Shown: positions 1-7,684 of the stretch, piece after piece | Position numbering within the stretch: the first letter of the stretch is position 1 | How the letters are laid out: each line of letters opens with the position of its first letter | Made by a program: the position numbers and the translations under genes | Origin: Halostella salina | Lineage (GTDB): Archaea; Halobacteriota; Halobacteria; Halobacteriales; Natronoarchaeaceae | Reading direction: 5' to 3' | DNA: 64,000 bases | Assembly (NCBI RefSeq): GCF_003675855.1 | Contig: NZ_RCIH01000003.1 | Location: forward strand, 372,001 to 436,000 | Notes under the pieces: model-generated | Databases searched by the model: none | Seen by the model: only the letters and a program-made list of their open reading frames with translations | What the model was told of the DNA's origin: nothing

Positions 1-432
1 ACGGACACCCACGTCGTCCACGAGCGCGACGACCCGACCACGATGGGCGGCGTCGTCGAGAGCGGCGAGCAGGCCTACGAGATGGCCGGGATCGGTCCGG
101 AGGACGTGGACGTGGCGGAACTGCACGACATGTTCACCATCCTCGAGTTCCTCCAGATGGAGGGGCTCGGCTTCGCCGACCCGGGCGAGGCCTGGCAAGC
201 GGTCGAAGAGGGCCGCACCGAGCGCGACGGCGAACTGCCGATCAACACCTCGGGCGGCCTGAAGTCGAAGGGCCACCCGCTCGGCGCGAGCGGCGTGGCG
301 CAGGTGTACGAGATCCACAAGCAGATCACCGGCGACGCCGGCCCCCGGCAGGTCGAAGCCGGGACCGGCCTCGCCTGCAACGTCGGCGGCTTCGGCAACT
401 GCGTGATCACCACCATTCTGGAGGAACCATGA
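1..432 (+). CDS. Thiolase family protein (acetyl-CoA C-acyltransferase / SCP-x type), C-terminal part
   Basis: The gene enters from the left edge and only its last 143 residues are visible, in frame from base 1. Thiolases condense or cleave acyl-CoAs. The visible part has the C-terminal thiolase landmarks: ELHDMF, then GGLKSKGHPLGASG with the catalytic His, and near the end LACNVGGFGNC, which carries the second catalytic Cys position. This is the SCP-x/lipid-transfer style of thiolase rather than the CxGGGQG bacterial type. Its stop overlaps the start of the DUF35 zinc-ribbon gene by four bases, so the two are co-translated. In archaea such pairs form thiolase-DUF35 complexes, for example the acetoacetyl-CoA thiolase of the mevalonate route. 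Exact acyl substrate is not decidable here. Confidence 0.93.
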   Translation, partial: TDTHVVHERDDPTTMGGVVESGEQAYEMAGIGPEDVDVAELHDMFTILEFLQMEGLGFADPGEAWQAVEEGRTERDGELPINTSGGLKSKGHPLGASGVAQVYEIHKQITGDAGPRQVEAGTGLACNVGGFGNCVITTILEEP

Positions 433-791
433 GCTTCGACGCACACCGCTGTCCGAACGGCCACGTCACCTACCCGGGCCACACCGTCTGCCCGGACTGC
501 GGCGAGGAACAGACCGAGACGATCGACCTCTCCGACGAGACCGGCGAGGTCGTCACGTGGACGAAAAGCACCGCGACGCCGCCCGGCGTCCGTCAGCCCA
601 ACACGCTCGCAATCGTCGAGTTCGACGTTGACGGCGCGTCCGTCCGCGCGCTCGGGCAGGCGACGACCGACGAAATCGAGACCGGCGACACGGTCGAACC
701 GGTGTACGTCGAGGAGCTCCGCGACCCCGACGCCGGTATCCGGGAGCGGGAGAGTCAGGCGTGGGATGGGTTCCGGTTCGAGCCGGTCTAA
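429..791 (+). CDS. Zn-ribbon OB-fold protein, DUF35 (thiolase partner)
   Basis: A 120-residue protein starting in an ATGA overlap with the thiolase stop. The N-terminus holds a rubredoxin-like zinc ribbon: Cys8, then C-P-D-C at about residues 21-24. The rest, from about residue 35, fits the OB-fold domain of the DUF35/DUF35_N family. These proteins bridge an acetoacetyl-CoA thiolase and HMG-CoA synthase or otherwise chaperone acyl-CoA substrates. The fixed pairing with a thiolase gene supports the family call. The last codons (RFEPV and stop) are included in a direct repeat that recurs 110 bp downstream. Confidence 0.9.
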   Translation: MSFDAHRCPNGHVTYPGHTVCPDCGEEQTETIDLSDETGEVVTWTKSTATPPGVRQPNTLAIVEFDVDGASVRALGQATTDEIETGDTVEPVYVEELRDPDAGIRERESQAWDGFRFEPV

Positions 792-911
792 GCGACGGTT
801 TATCGTCGCGGCACGGATCGAAGCGGAATGGTTCGAGCCGACGCAGTGAGCGCGTCGGCGCGAATCGTGGGGTCGAAGCGGAAAGGTTCGAGCCGGTCTA
901 AGCGGCGGTTT
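775..911 (+). repeat. Imperfect direct repeats at the 3' end of the DUF35 gene
   Basis: Bases 775-801 (end of the DUF35 gene, its stop and a few following bases) recur at 885-911 with one mismatch in 27. Between them, 819-840 and 874-895 also resemble each other (GAAGCGGAA followed by GGTTCGAGCCG), so the gene tail and its flank appear to have been duplicated more than once and then diverged. No gene lies between 792 and 933. The repeat looks like local slippage or tandem duplication; a function is not evident. Confidence 0.7.
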
Positions 912-933
912 CGCACGCCCTGGTTCGAGCTAC

Positions 934-1548
934 CTACTGCGAGCCGTCTTCGCCGTCGTCATCGGCACCGTCGTTTTCGCCGTCCTCGTCGCGGTACTGG
1001 TCGCGGAGCGAGTCGAGTTCGGCGTCCACGTCGACGTTCACGTCCTCCCCCGCTTCCGGTTCGTCGTCGAACTCGTCCAGCGTCCGCTCCTCGGCGGTCG
1101 CGTCGCGGAGCCGACGGTCGATCTCCCGGCGGAGGTCGCGGGCGTCCTCCAGCACCGGGGCGGCCGGCGAGTCGTCCGGGAGCCCGCCCGACTCGACGGC
1201 GCGCTGGAACTCCTCAAGGGCGGTGTCGACGCGCTGCAGGGTGGACCGGCTCAGGTCCGCCGCGCGGTCGCGGGCCTCGCCGCCGCGTTCGCGCGCCTCC
1301 CGGCCGGTTCGGGTTAGTTGAATCGCACGCTGGAGCGCTTCGAGGGCGCGCACGTTCGCCTCCAGGATCGCGACGAGCGCTGGGATCGCGGCCTCGTCGG
1401 CGAACCGCAGGAGTTCGTCGGGACGGGGCGGTCTGGGGAGGCCGAGCGGGCCGCGCGGCGGCTCCACGTCCCCCTGCAGCTCCCGGAGGGAGTCCGCGAG
1501 GTCCGCCGCCGCCCGGGCCAGGTCGTCGTCCGGCATCGTGTCGCTCAT
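934..1548 (-). CDS. Haloarchaeal hypothetical protein, helical with acidic tail
   Basis: A 204-residue protein read from MSDTMPDDDLARAA; a longer in-frame extension to 2112 runs antisense through the neighbouring gene and is rejected. The sequence is predicted mostly alpha-helical: a first helical block at about 8-28, a Pro-rich segment (PPRGPLGLPRPPRP) at about 31-45, long amphipathic helices to about 165, and a strongly acidic low-complexity tail rich in Asp and Glu. There is no signal peptide, membrane span or catalytic motif. It resembles conserved haloarchaeal proteins of unknown function. It is divergent from the gene starting at 1637, so the two share an 88-bp promoter region. Confidence 0.8.
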   Translation of the reverse strand: MSDTMPDDDLARAAADLADSLRELQGDVEPPRGPLGLPRPPRPDELLRFADEAAIPALVAILEANVRALEALQRAIQLTRTGREARERGGEARDRAADLSRSTLQRVDTALEEFQRAVESGGLPDDSPAAPVLEDARDLRREIDRRLRDATAEERTLDEFDDEPEAGEDVNVDVDAELDSLRDQYRDEDGENDGADDDGEDGSQ

Positions 1549-1636
1549 ACGGACGGCTTCGGGCGGACGGGCCAAAACGGTCACGCCCCGGCCAGACGCA
1601 ATGCTTATTGTATCCTCCGTGCATCTTCCCGGAAGA

Positions 1637-2299
1637 ATGCGTCCGGAGCACGGCGGTGGCCCGTCCGAGGGGACCGAGTTCTCGCAGGCGCTCGCCGACC
1701 TGAAGCGGGACGGCTGTAACGTGCTGGTCGTCGGCGGGGCGTCGGAGAGCGCCGACCGGGGCGTCTGCCGCCGCCTGCTGGGGGACGCCGGGGAGGACAC
1801 CCGAACCCGGCTGTTCGTGTTCACGGAGAACGTCGACGCCCGCGAACGCGTTCCGGAGGGGTTCGGCGACGGTGACAGGGTGCTCCTCCAGCACGACGCC
1901 GAGACGGCGGCCGAGCCGCCGGAGTGGGCGTCGGCGGTCGACGCCCGCATGCTCTCGGCGCTCTGCCGGGAGTTCGTCGCGGTCGTCGACGAGTACGAGG
2001 CGGAACGCGAGGGGCTCGACCCCGGCGAGCTACGGGTCTGTGTCGACTCGCTCGTGCCCCTCCTGAACGACCACGCCTCGGAGAACGTGTTCCGCCTGCT
2101 CCACATGGTCACCGCACGCGTCAGGGAGGCCGACGGGATGGGCCACTTTCACCTGCCCGTCGGCCGGGAGGCCGACGCCGTCAACCTGCTCGAACCCCTG
2201 TTCGACGCGGTCGTCGAGGTCAGAGCCGCGGACGGCACGCCGGAGCACCGGTGGCAGCTGCGCGAGTCCGGCGTGTCGAGCGACTGGATCGGACTCTAG
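1637..2299 (+). CDS. Haloarchaeal conserved protein with RecA/KaiC-like features (DUF7504-like)
   Basis: A 220-residue protein. The start at 1637 is preferred over upstream Met codons because a TATA-like CTTATTGTAT at 1605-1614 lies about 27 bases upstream, as expected for a leaderless mRNA. The N-terminal part (FSQALADLKRDGCNVLVVGG) reads like the first beta-strand of a P-loop-type domain, but Walker A is absent. Central residues include RTRLFVFTENV, and the C-terminus has a conserved-looking HFHLPVGREADAVNLLEPLFDAVVE stretch split around residue 175. This pattern matches a haloarchaea-specific family usually annotated DUF7504 next to signalling genes. Function is unknown; the degenerate P-loop fold is an inference. 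Confidence 0.7.
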   Translation: MRPEHGGGPSEGTEFSQALADLKRDGCNVLVVGGASESADRGVCRRLLGDAGEDTRTRLFVFTENVDARERVPEGFGDGDRVLLQHDAETAAEPPEWASAVDARMLSALCREFVAVVDEYEAEREGLDPGELRVCVDSLVPLLNDHASENVFRLLHMVTARVREADGMGHFHLPVGREADAVNLLEPLFDAVVEVRAADGTPEHRWQLRESGVSSDWIGL

Positions 2300-2373
2300 C
2301 GTGGGAGCGAGACAGCCGCCGCTACCCGTGTAGAAATACTGTGTTCTATCGCCGATGCCCTGCGGTTGCCGGC

Positions 2374-2568
2374 CTACAGGCGCTCCAGGTTCTTCGCCCG
2401 GGGGCCCTTGTCGGCCTGCTCTATCTCGAACTCGACCTCCTGACCTTCCTCCAGGTCCGGACCGCCGACGTCTTCCATGTGGAAGAACACGTCCTCGTCC
2501 GCGTCCTCGGTGTCGATGAAGCCGTAACCGCCAGTGTCGTTGAAGAAATCGACCGTACCTTGCGCCAT
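2374..2568 (-). CDS. cspA: Cold-shock domain protein
   Basis: A 64-residue CSD protein, the usual length of CspA homologues. The start MAQGTVDFFNDTGG gives the normal N-terminus; the longer upstream frame is not used. RNP1-like (GYGFIDT) and RNP2-like (DVFFHMEDV) motifs are present, so it should bind single-stranded nucleic acid as an RNA chaperone. A TATA-like element at 2596-2603 on the minus strand (TATTATATGC) lies about 30 bases before the start and implies a leaderless or nearly leaderless transcript. It is divergent from the HerA-like ATPase gene. Confidence 0.95.
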   Translation of the reverse strand: MAQGTVDFFNDTGGYGFIDTEDADEDVFFHMEDVGGPDLEEGQEVEFEIEQADKGPRAKNLERL

Positions 2569-2682
2569 TGCAGTTCCCAGTGAGACGACCAGAGCATATA
2601 ATAGTTTCCTGCCGGGCGGAGGTGTCCACGTTCCCGGAGTCCGTGGGTTCATTACGATGCGGGGAGACCATCCGACGAGCGA

Positions 2683-4446
2683 ATGACCGAGACCCAACAC
2701 GTCACCGTCGGCGAACTCCGGGCGGAGGACGGCGAGGCGGCCGACGGACCGGTCTCCCTGCCGGTGGTGCAACTGCTGACCGGCCGCGGGTTCGTCACCG
2801 GGAAGTCGGGCAGCGGGAAGTCAAACACCGCGAGCGTCGTCGGCGAGGAGCTACTGGAGGCGGGCTACCCGCTCCTGATCGTCGACACGGACGGCGAGTA
2901 CTACGGGCTGAAGGAGGAGTACGAACTGCTCCACGCCGGGGCCGACGAGGAGTGCGACATCCAGGTCGCGGCCGAGCACGCCGAGAAGGTCGCCACCATC
3001 GCGCTGGACGAGAACGTCCCCGTCATCCTCGACGTGTCGGGCTATCTCGACGAGGACGAGGCGGACGAACTGATCCGCGAGACGGCGCGGCACCTGTTCA
3101 CCAAGGAGAAGAAGCTGAAGAAGCCGTTCCTGCTCGTCGTCGAGGAGGTTCACGAGTACATCCCGGAGGGTGGCGGCCTCGGCGAGACCGGGAAGATGCT
3201 GATCAAGATCGGCAAGCGCGGCCGCAAGCACGGCCTCGGCATCCTCGGCATCAGCCAGCGCCCGGCCGACGTGAAGAAGGACTTCATCACGCAGGCTAAC
3301 TGGCTCGTCTGGCACCGACTCACCTGGGAGAACGACACGAAAGTCGTCGGCCGCATCGTCGACCGCGAGTACGGTGAGATGGTGTCGGATCTGGACGACG
3401 GCGAGGCGTTCCTCCAGACCGACTGGACGGAGGCCGACGTGCGTCGGGTCCAGTTCCGGCGCAAACGGACGTTCGACGCCGGCGCGACGCCGGGGCTGGA
3501 CGACTTCGAGCGCCCGGAACTGAAGTCGGTGAGCGACACGCTCGTCGAGGACTTACAGGACATCACCGAACGGCAGGAGCAACAGCAGGACCGCGTCGCC
3601 GAACTGGAGTCGAAGCTCGAACGCCGGGACGAACGCATCGCGGAACTGGAGAGCGAACTGGAGTCGGCCCGCGACGTGTCCGCCGCCGCCCGGAAGATGG
3701 CCAACGCCCTCCGCCACGGCGACGTGGAGCCGGCCGAGACCGAGCAGACCCAGCTCCCGACGGGCGAGGCGGCCGAACGGGAACGCGAACGGATTCAGGA
3801 ACTGGAGAGCGAACTCGCTGAGGCACGCGACCGCATCGAGGAACTTGAGGCGGAGACCGAGCGGCTCCAGCGCGAGAACGAACGGCTCGCAGCCCGCGCC
3901 GGCAATGCCGAGGTGGACGCGCTGGAGGAGCGCGTCGAGGAGCTGGAGACGGCGCTGGCACAGAAGGAGGTCAAACTGGAACACTACCGTGATCTGGCGG
4001 CCAACCAGTGGGGGGATGGTGCGGACGACCACGGCCAGCCTGACGACCAGCAGTCCGGTGACACGGCTGCCGGGCCGATCGGTGGAAGCCAGCGGGCCAA
4101 CGGCGGTCACGACGCGACGGCCGACACCCCGACCGACTCGTCGGCGGCCGACACCGCGGACGACGACATGGCGCTGCTCCGGTCGGAGCCGGTCAGCCGA
4201 CGGATCGCGCTGGCGCGCCGGGAGTCGCTGTGCAACGAGGACTACGCCTGGGACGTGCTGACGGTGCTCGCGAGCGACGGGCCGCTCCGGCCGCGGGCGG
4301 TCGAGCCGAAGGTCGACGCCTCGCTGGAGTCGGTCCGGAGCCTGCTCACGGAGCTCCGGTCGGACTCCATCGTGACCCGGGACGCCGACGGGGCGTACGA
4401 CTTCGACCGGCCGCGGCTGCGGCGACTGCGACGCGACGCCGACTGA
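2683..4446 (+). CDS. HerA-like (DUF87) ATPase with coiled coil and C-terminal winged helix
   Basis: A 587-residue P-loop ATPase of the HerA/FtsK group. Walker A is GKSGSGKS at about residues 40-47, followed by LLIVDTDGEYYGL. The Walker B-like acidic segment is FLLVVEEVHEYIPEG at about 148-162, and GLGILGISQRPADVKKDF around 187-204 is the sensor/arginine region typical of DUF87 proteins. A long coiled coil with repeated ELES units spans about 290-440, then comes a low-complexity acidic linker, and the last 75 residues resemble a winged-helix domain. There is no NurA, Mre11 or Rad50 gene nearby, so this is probably not the end-resection HerA but a related DNA translocase or regulator. Function is inferred from the fold only. 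Confidence 0.88.
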   Translation: MTETQHVTVGELRAEDGEAADGPVSLPVVQLLTGRGFVTGKSGSGKSNTASVVGEELLEAGYPLLIVDTDGEYYGLKEEYELLHAGADEECDIQVAAEHAEKVATIALDENVPVILDVSGYLDEDEADELIRETARHLFTKEKKLKKPFLLVVEEVHEYIPEGGGLGETGKMLIKIGKRGRKHGLGILGISQRPADVKKDFITQANWLVWHRLTWENDTKVVGRIVDREYGEMVSDLDDGEAFLQTDWTEADVRRVQFRRKRTFDAGATPGLDDFERPELKSVSDTLVEDLQDITERQEQQQDRVAELESKLERRDERIAELESELESARDVSAAARKMANALRHGDVEPAETEQTQLPTGEAAERERERIQELESELAEARDRIEELEAETERLQRENERLAARAGNAEVDALEERVEELETALAQKEVKLEHYRDLAANQWGDGADDHGQPDDQQSGDTAAGPIGGSQRANGGHDATADTPTDSSAADTADDDMALLRSEPVSRRIALARRESLCNEDYAWDVLTVLASDGPLRPRAVEPKVDASLESVRSLLTELRSDSIVTRDADGAYDFDRPRLRRLRRDAD

Positions 4447-4486
4447 CCGGCGAAACGCTTTGGTTCGGTCGGTCGTACGTAGGTGT

Positions 4487-4777
4487 ATGCCCGCTGCCCC
4501 GTCCCCGGACGCGGTGCGGGAGCGCGCGGAAGTCACGCACGTCGAGCCGCCGGTGTACGGACTGGACGAGGCGCTCTGGTCGGCGGAGGACCCCGAAACC
4601 GACTGCGTCGGCTACGGCCGCGTCGAGGCGGAAGCGGTCGGGAACCTGGTCGCCGTCGTCGTCGAACACGGCGACGACTCCCCGGTCGGCCACGTCAAAC
4701 TCCCGGGCGAGGTCGTCGAACGGACCTGGGAGCGCGACGCAGACGGGGTCCTCTCGCGGATCGGCGACCTGTTCTGA
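4487..4777 (+). CDS. Small haloarchaeal hypothetical protein
   Basis: A 96-residue acidic protein read from MPAAPSPDAVRERA; the nine codons upstream in the same frame are not needed. It begins 40 bases after the HerA-like gene. The centre has a Tyr/Trp-containing segment (PVYGLDEALWSAEDPETD) and a beta-rich stretch (NLVAVVVEHG, VGHVKLPGEVVERTW). It has no signal peptide, Cys cluster or membrane span. I do not recognise a family with a known role; the well-formed haloarchaeal codon pattern supports it being real. Confidence 0.7.
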   Translation: MPAAPSPDAVRERAEVTHVEPPVYGLDEALWSAEDPETDCVGYGRVEAEAVGNLVAVVVEHGDDSPVGHVKLPGEVVERTWERDADGVLSRIGDLF

Positions 4778-4830
4778 CGACCGCTGTGCCATTCGAAACC
4801 TTTGTTGCCCGGAGGTTCGGCCGATGAGAC

Positions 4831-5778
4831 ATGTCGCTGCTGTCGGCGCTGACCTCCTCTATCCTCCCGGTGCTGTCCGTCGCCGGCGTCGGCTACGTTC
4901 TCGGGCTGTACCGGGACATCGACGTCGACGCGCTGGCGGCCGTCGCACTCTACGTCCTCACGCCCGCGCTGGTGTTTCACAGCCTCGCTACGACGCCCAT
5001 CGCGGGGGACACCGCCGTCGCGCTGTTCGTCGCCGTCGGCGCGTTCACCGTCCTGATGGCGGCGGTGGCGGCGGGGTTCGGGTGGGCGACCGGCGAGCCG
5101 ACGGCGACCCGCGGTTCGCTGGTGTTGACCAGTAGCTTCCCGAACGCGGGCAACTACGGCATCCCGCTGTCGGCGTTCGCCTTCGGTGCCATCGGGCGGA
5201 GCACTGCGGTGCTGTTCATCGCCGCCCAGTCCGTTCTGATGTACACGCTCGGGGTGTACGTCGCGTCCAGAGACGGAACCGGGTCGCCCCGCGAGGCCGT
5301 GCGCACGGTGTTCAAACTCCCCCTCATCTACGCCGTCGTGGCGGCGGTCGCGGCGCGGGCTGTCGGCGTCGTTCCCGAGGCGGGGACGGCTGCGATGGAG
5401 ACGCTCAAGCTGACCGGGGACTCGGCCATCCCGGTGATGCTGCTGTTGCTCGGTATCCAGCTCGCCAACACGTCCTCGGGGACGCCGACGAGGCGCGTCT
5501 CCCCGGCCGTCGCGCTCAAACTGTTCGTCGCGCCGGTCGTCGCCGTCGCGGTCGCCCTCGTGGTCGGTCTCGACGGCCCGGTCGGCCGGGTGTTCGTGCT
5601 GGAGTGTGCGATGCCCGCCGCGGTGACGCCGCTGATGCTCACCGTCGAGTTCGGCGGCGATGCCGACGGGCTGTCGGCCGCCGACTACGTCAGCACGGCC
5701 ATCCTCGTCACGACGCTTGCGAGCACGGTGACGCTGACCGTCCTGATCTGGCTGTTGCAGACCGGGGCGGTGCTGTGA
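4831..5778 (+). CDS. AEC family transporter (auxin efflux carrier-like permease)
   Basis: A 315-residue integral membrane protein with about nine to ten hydrophobic segments, the normal size of the auxin efflux carrier/AEC family. The family signature appears in FPNAGNYGIPLSAFAFG around residues 105-121, where the Asn-Ala-Gly-Asn-Tyr-Gly crossover lies in the unwound helix. A second half begins near residue 160 (FKLPLIYAVV) and repeats the fold, with the matching ECAMPAAVTPLML segment near 255. Archaeal members probably export small carboxylates or amino acids; the substrate is unknown. It stands alone, followed by tRNA-Thr on the other strand. Confidence 0.93.
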   Translation: MSLLSALTSSILPVLSVAGVGYVLGLYRDIDVDALAAVALYVLTPALVFHSLATTPIAGDTAVALFVAVGAFTVLMAAVAAGFGWATGEPTATRGSLVLTSSFPNAGNYGIPLSAFAFGAIGRSTAVLFIAAQSVLMYTLGVYVASRDGTGSPREAVRTVFKLPLIYAVVAAVAARAVGVVPEAGTAAMETLKLTGDSAIPVMLLLLGIQLANTSSGTPTRRVSPAVALKLFVAPVVAVAVALVVGLDGPVGRVFVLECAMPAAVTPLMLTVEFGGDADGLSAADYVSTAILVTTLASTVTLTVLIWLLQTGAVL

Positions 5779-5804
5779 CCGCCCCCGTTTACGAAAACGC
5801 CGGA

Positions 5805-5878
5805 AGCCAGGGCAGGGATTTGAACCCTGGGAGTCTCGATTACAAGTCGAGTGCTTGAACCGCCCAAGCTCCCCTGGC
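5805..5878 (-). tRNA. tRNA-Thr (UGU anticodon)
   Basis: On the minus strand the 74-nt segment folds as a cloverleaf. The acceptor GCCAGGG pairs with CCCTGGC, the anticodon stem CTCGA/TCGAG encloses loop CTTGTAA with anticodon TGT, and the T-arm holds GGTTCAAATCC. The discriminator is U, as is usual for archaeal tRNA-Thr. CCA is not encoded and no intron is seen. Confidence 0.96.
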
Positions 5879-5890
5879 GCTACGTCGTCG

Positions 5891-6379
5891 TTATCGGTCG
5901 TCCTTTGAGTGAGTATCGCTTTCGTCCGCCAGCGGCTTCGTCATGGTGACGCGATGGCTGTCGTACCCCTCGCGGCGGTAGAACCGGCGTGCCGCCTCGT
6001 TCCCCGCGAGGACCTCGAGGCTGACGGCGTCCGCGCCGTCCTCGGCTAACGCTCGCTCCGCGGCCGCGAGCAGTTCGGAGCCCACCCCCTCCCCGCGGCG
6101 GTCCGGCCGGACGAACAGGTTGGTGACGGTCCCGGTCGTGACGTCCGTCTCGTAGGACCCCGTGTCGGGTTCGAACGTGACGAATCCGACGACTCCGCCG
6201 TCGTCGCGGCCGACGAGAGCGTTCCCGGTGACGACGCTTCTGGCGAGTGTTTCGCGGATCGGGCCGCGGTTCGAGTCGGCGAGGAGCCGGGAGCCGTGGT
6301 CCCGCTGTTCCGCCGCCAGCCGGACCCACTGGTCGACCAGCGTGGCGAGATCCTCCGTGGTCGGGGCTTCGACGTTCAT
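5891..6379 (-). CDS. GNAT family N-acetyltransferase
   Basis: A 162-residue GNAT protein. Start MNVEAPTTEDL is chosen because it opens at the normal first strand of the fold; the upstream extension to 6466 is Arg-rich and unlikely. The acetyl-CoA binding motif A is VTNLFVRPDRRGEGVGSELL (about residues 84-103), with the R/Q-x-x-G-x-G/A loop as RRGEGVG. Motif B follows as SLEVLAGNEAARRFYRREGY. The acceptor substrate is unknown. It ends 12 bases past the tRNA-Thr gene and is divergent from the livHMGF operon. Confidence 0.93.
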   Translation of the reverse strand: MNVEAPTTEDLATLVDQWVRLAAEQRDHGSRLLADSNRGPIRETLARSVVTGNALVGRDDGGVVGFVTFEPDTGSYETDVTTGTVTNLFVRPDRRGEGVGSELLAAAERALAEDGADAVSLEVLAGNEAARRFYRREGYDSHRVTMTKPLADESDTHSKDDR

Positions 6380-6571
6380 GGTGGACAACAGTCCGTACGA
6401 CCGGATATTCCAGTACGGTCTCTCGTTTGCTCGGTCAAAGGTGTTTGTACTCGGTCGGCGTGCCACCGAAAGAGGGTGATCGTGTGCAAGAATTCGCCCA
6501 CCGGCGTCAGTACGCTCAAGGAAAAGTTATTATGAGTTGGGTGCGGGAACGTGTTGTGTGGAGTGTTGCCA

Positions 6572-7684
6572 ATGGGTGTATCTGAAACGTATTCACGCGG
6601 TCGGCGGGTTGTCGTAGAGCAACCGTTCGCCATCGTGGTCGGCCTCGTGGCCGTCTGGATGGCGTGGTTTCTCATCGAGGGCCTGCTCACCGGGCGAATC
6701 CAGTTCAGCGACGTAGGCGGCTACGTCTGGGACGGCCTGATGCGCGGTCTGGTCGTTGGACTCGCCGGTGTCGGACTCTCGATGACGTACAGTATTCTCA
6801 ACTTCGCGAACTTCTCACACGGGGACTACCTCACGAGCGGCGCGTTCTCCGGGTGGGCGGTGACGTACCTCATCGCGGGGTACGGGAACGCCAACATCGG
6901 GTCGTTGCTGCTCGTCGGTGCCGGCGGGTCGGTGTTCGGCGGTGCCCTCAGCGTCGGCATCGTCACGTCCCCCCTCGCCGTGATAGTCGGGGCGCTCGTC
7001 GCCGGGGCGTCGACGATCGTGCTCTCGCTGGTGATCGACCGGTTCGTGTACAAACCGATCCGCGACGAGAGCGGGATCGCTCTGCTCATCACGAGCGTCG
7101 GCGTCGCCTTCGCGCTCCGATACCTGATGCAGTTCGTCTTCGGCCCGGGCGTCCGGGGCACAACTGACGCCGGGAGTCAGCCGGAGTGGAGCCTCCTGTT
7201 CATCGACGGCACGGTGTTCGTCCACGCACACGACATCACGCTGCTGGTCGTGGCCGTGTCGCTGATGCTCGGCGTCCACTTCCTGCTCCAGCGGACCAAA
7301 CTGGGCAAGGCGATGCGCGCGATGTCGGACAACGAGGACCTCGCCCGCGTCACCGGGATCCCGACCGAGCGGGTCATCCGTTCGACGTGGATCATCGGCG
7401 GCGGGCTGACGGGGATCGCCGGCTACATGTTCGTCCTCTGGAAGGGGACGCTCGGCTTCAACGACGGCTGGTTGCTCCTCCTGCTCGTGTTCGCCGCGGT
7501 CATCCTCGGCGGCATCGGGTCGATATACGGGGCGATCGCCGGTGGCATCATCATCGGGCTGACCGCCTCCACCTCCGTGATCTGGATCCCCTCGGCGTTC
7601 GGCCGGGCGGCGGCGTTCCTCGTGATGATAACCATCCTGCTGTTCAAGCCACAGGGCATCTTTAGTGGGAGGTCGACAGCATGA
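6572..7684 (+). CDS. livH: Branched-chain amino acid-type ABC transporter permease LivH
   Basis: A 370-residue permease with eight to nine membrane segments. The ATG at 6572 is preferred to a GTG at 6551; a TATA-like AGTTATTAT at 6525-6533 precedes it. LivH features include LSMTYSILNFANFSHGDYLTSGAFSGW in the first half (split here for length) and the cytoplasmic ATPase-coupling loop GKAMRAMSDNEDLARVTGI around 250-268. The C-terminus LLFKPQGIFSG is typical of the family. It opens a four-gene operon with LivM, LivG and LivF, each starting in an ATGA overlap. It probably imports branched-chain or related amino acids or short-chain amides; specificity would be set by the binding protein encoded convergently at 10752-12068. 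Confidence 0.93.
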   Translation: MGVSETYSRGRRVVVEQPFAIVVGLVAVWMAWFLIEGLLTGRIQFSDVGGYVWDGLMRGLVVGLAGVGLSMTYSILNFANFSHGDYLTSGAFSGWAVTYLIAGYGNANIGSLLLVGAGGSVFGGALSVGIVTSPLAVIVGALVAGASTIVLSLVIDRFVYKPIRDESGIALLITSVGVAFALRYLMQFVFGPGVRGTTDAGSQPEWSLLFIDGTVFVHAHDITLLVVAVSLMLGVHFLLQRTKLGKAMRAMSDNEDLARVTGIPTERVIRSTWIIGGGLTGIAGYMFVLWKGTLGFNDGWLLLLLVFAAVILGGIGSIYGAIAGGIIIGLTASTSVIWIPSAFGRAAAFLVMITILLFKPQGIFSGRSTA

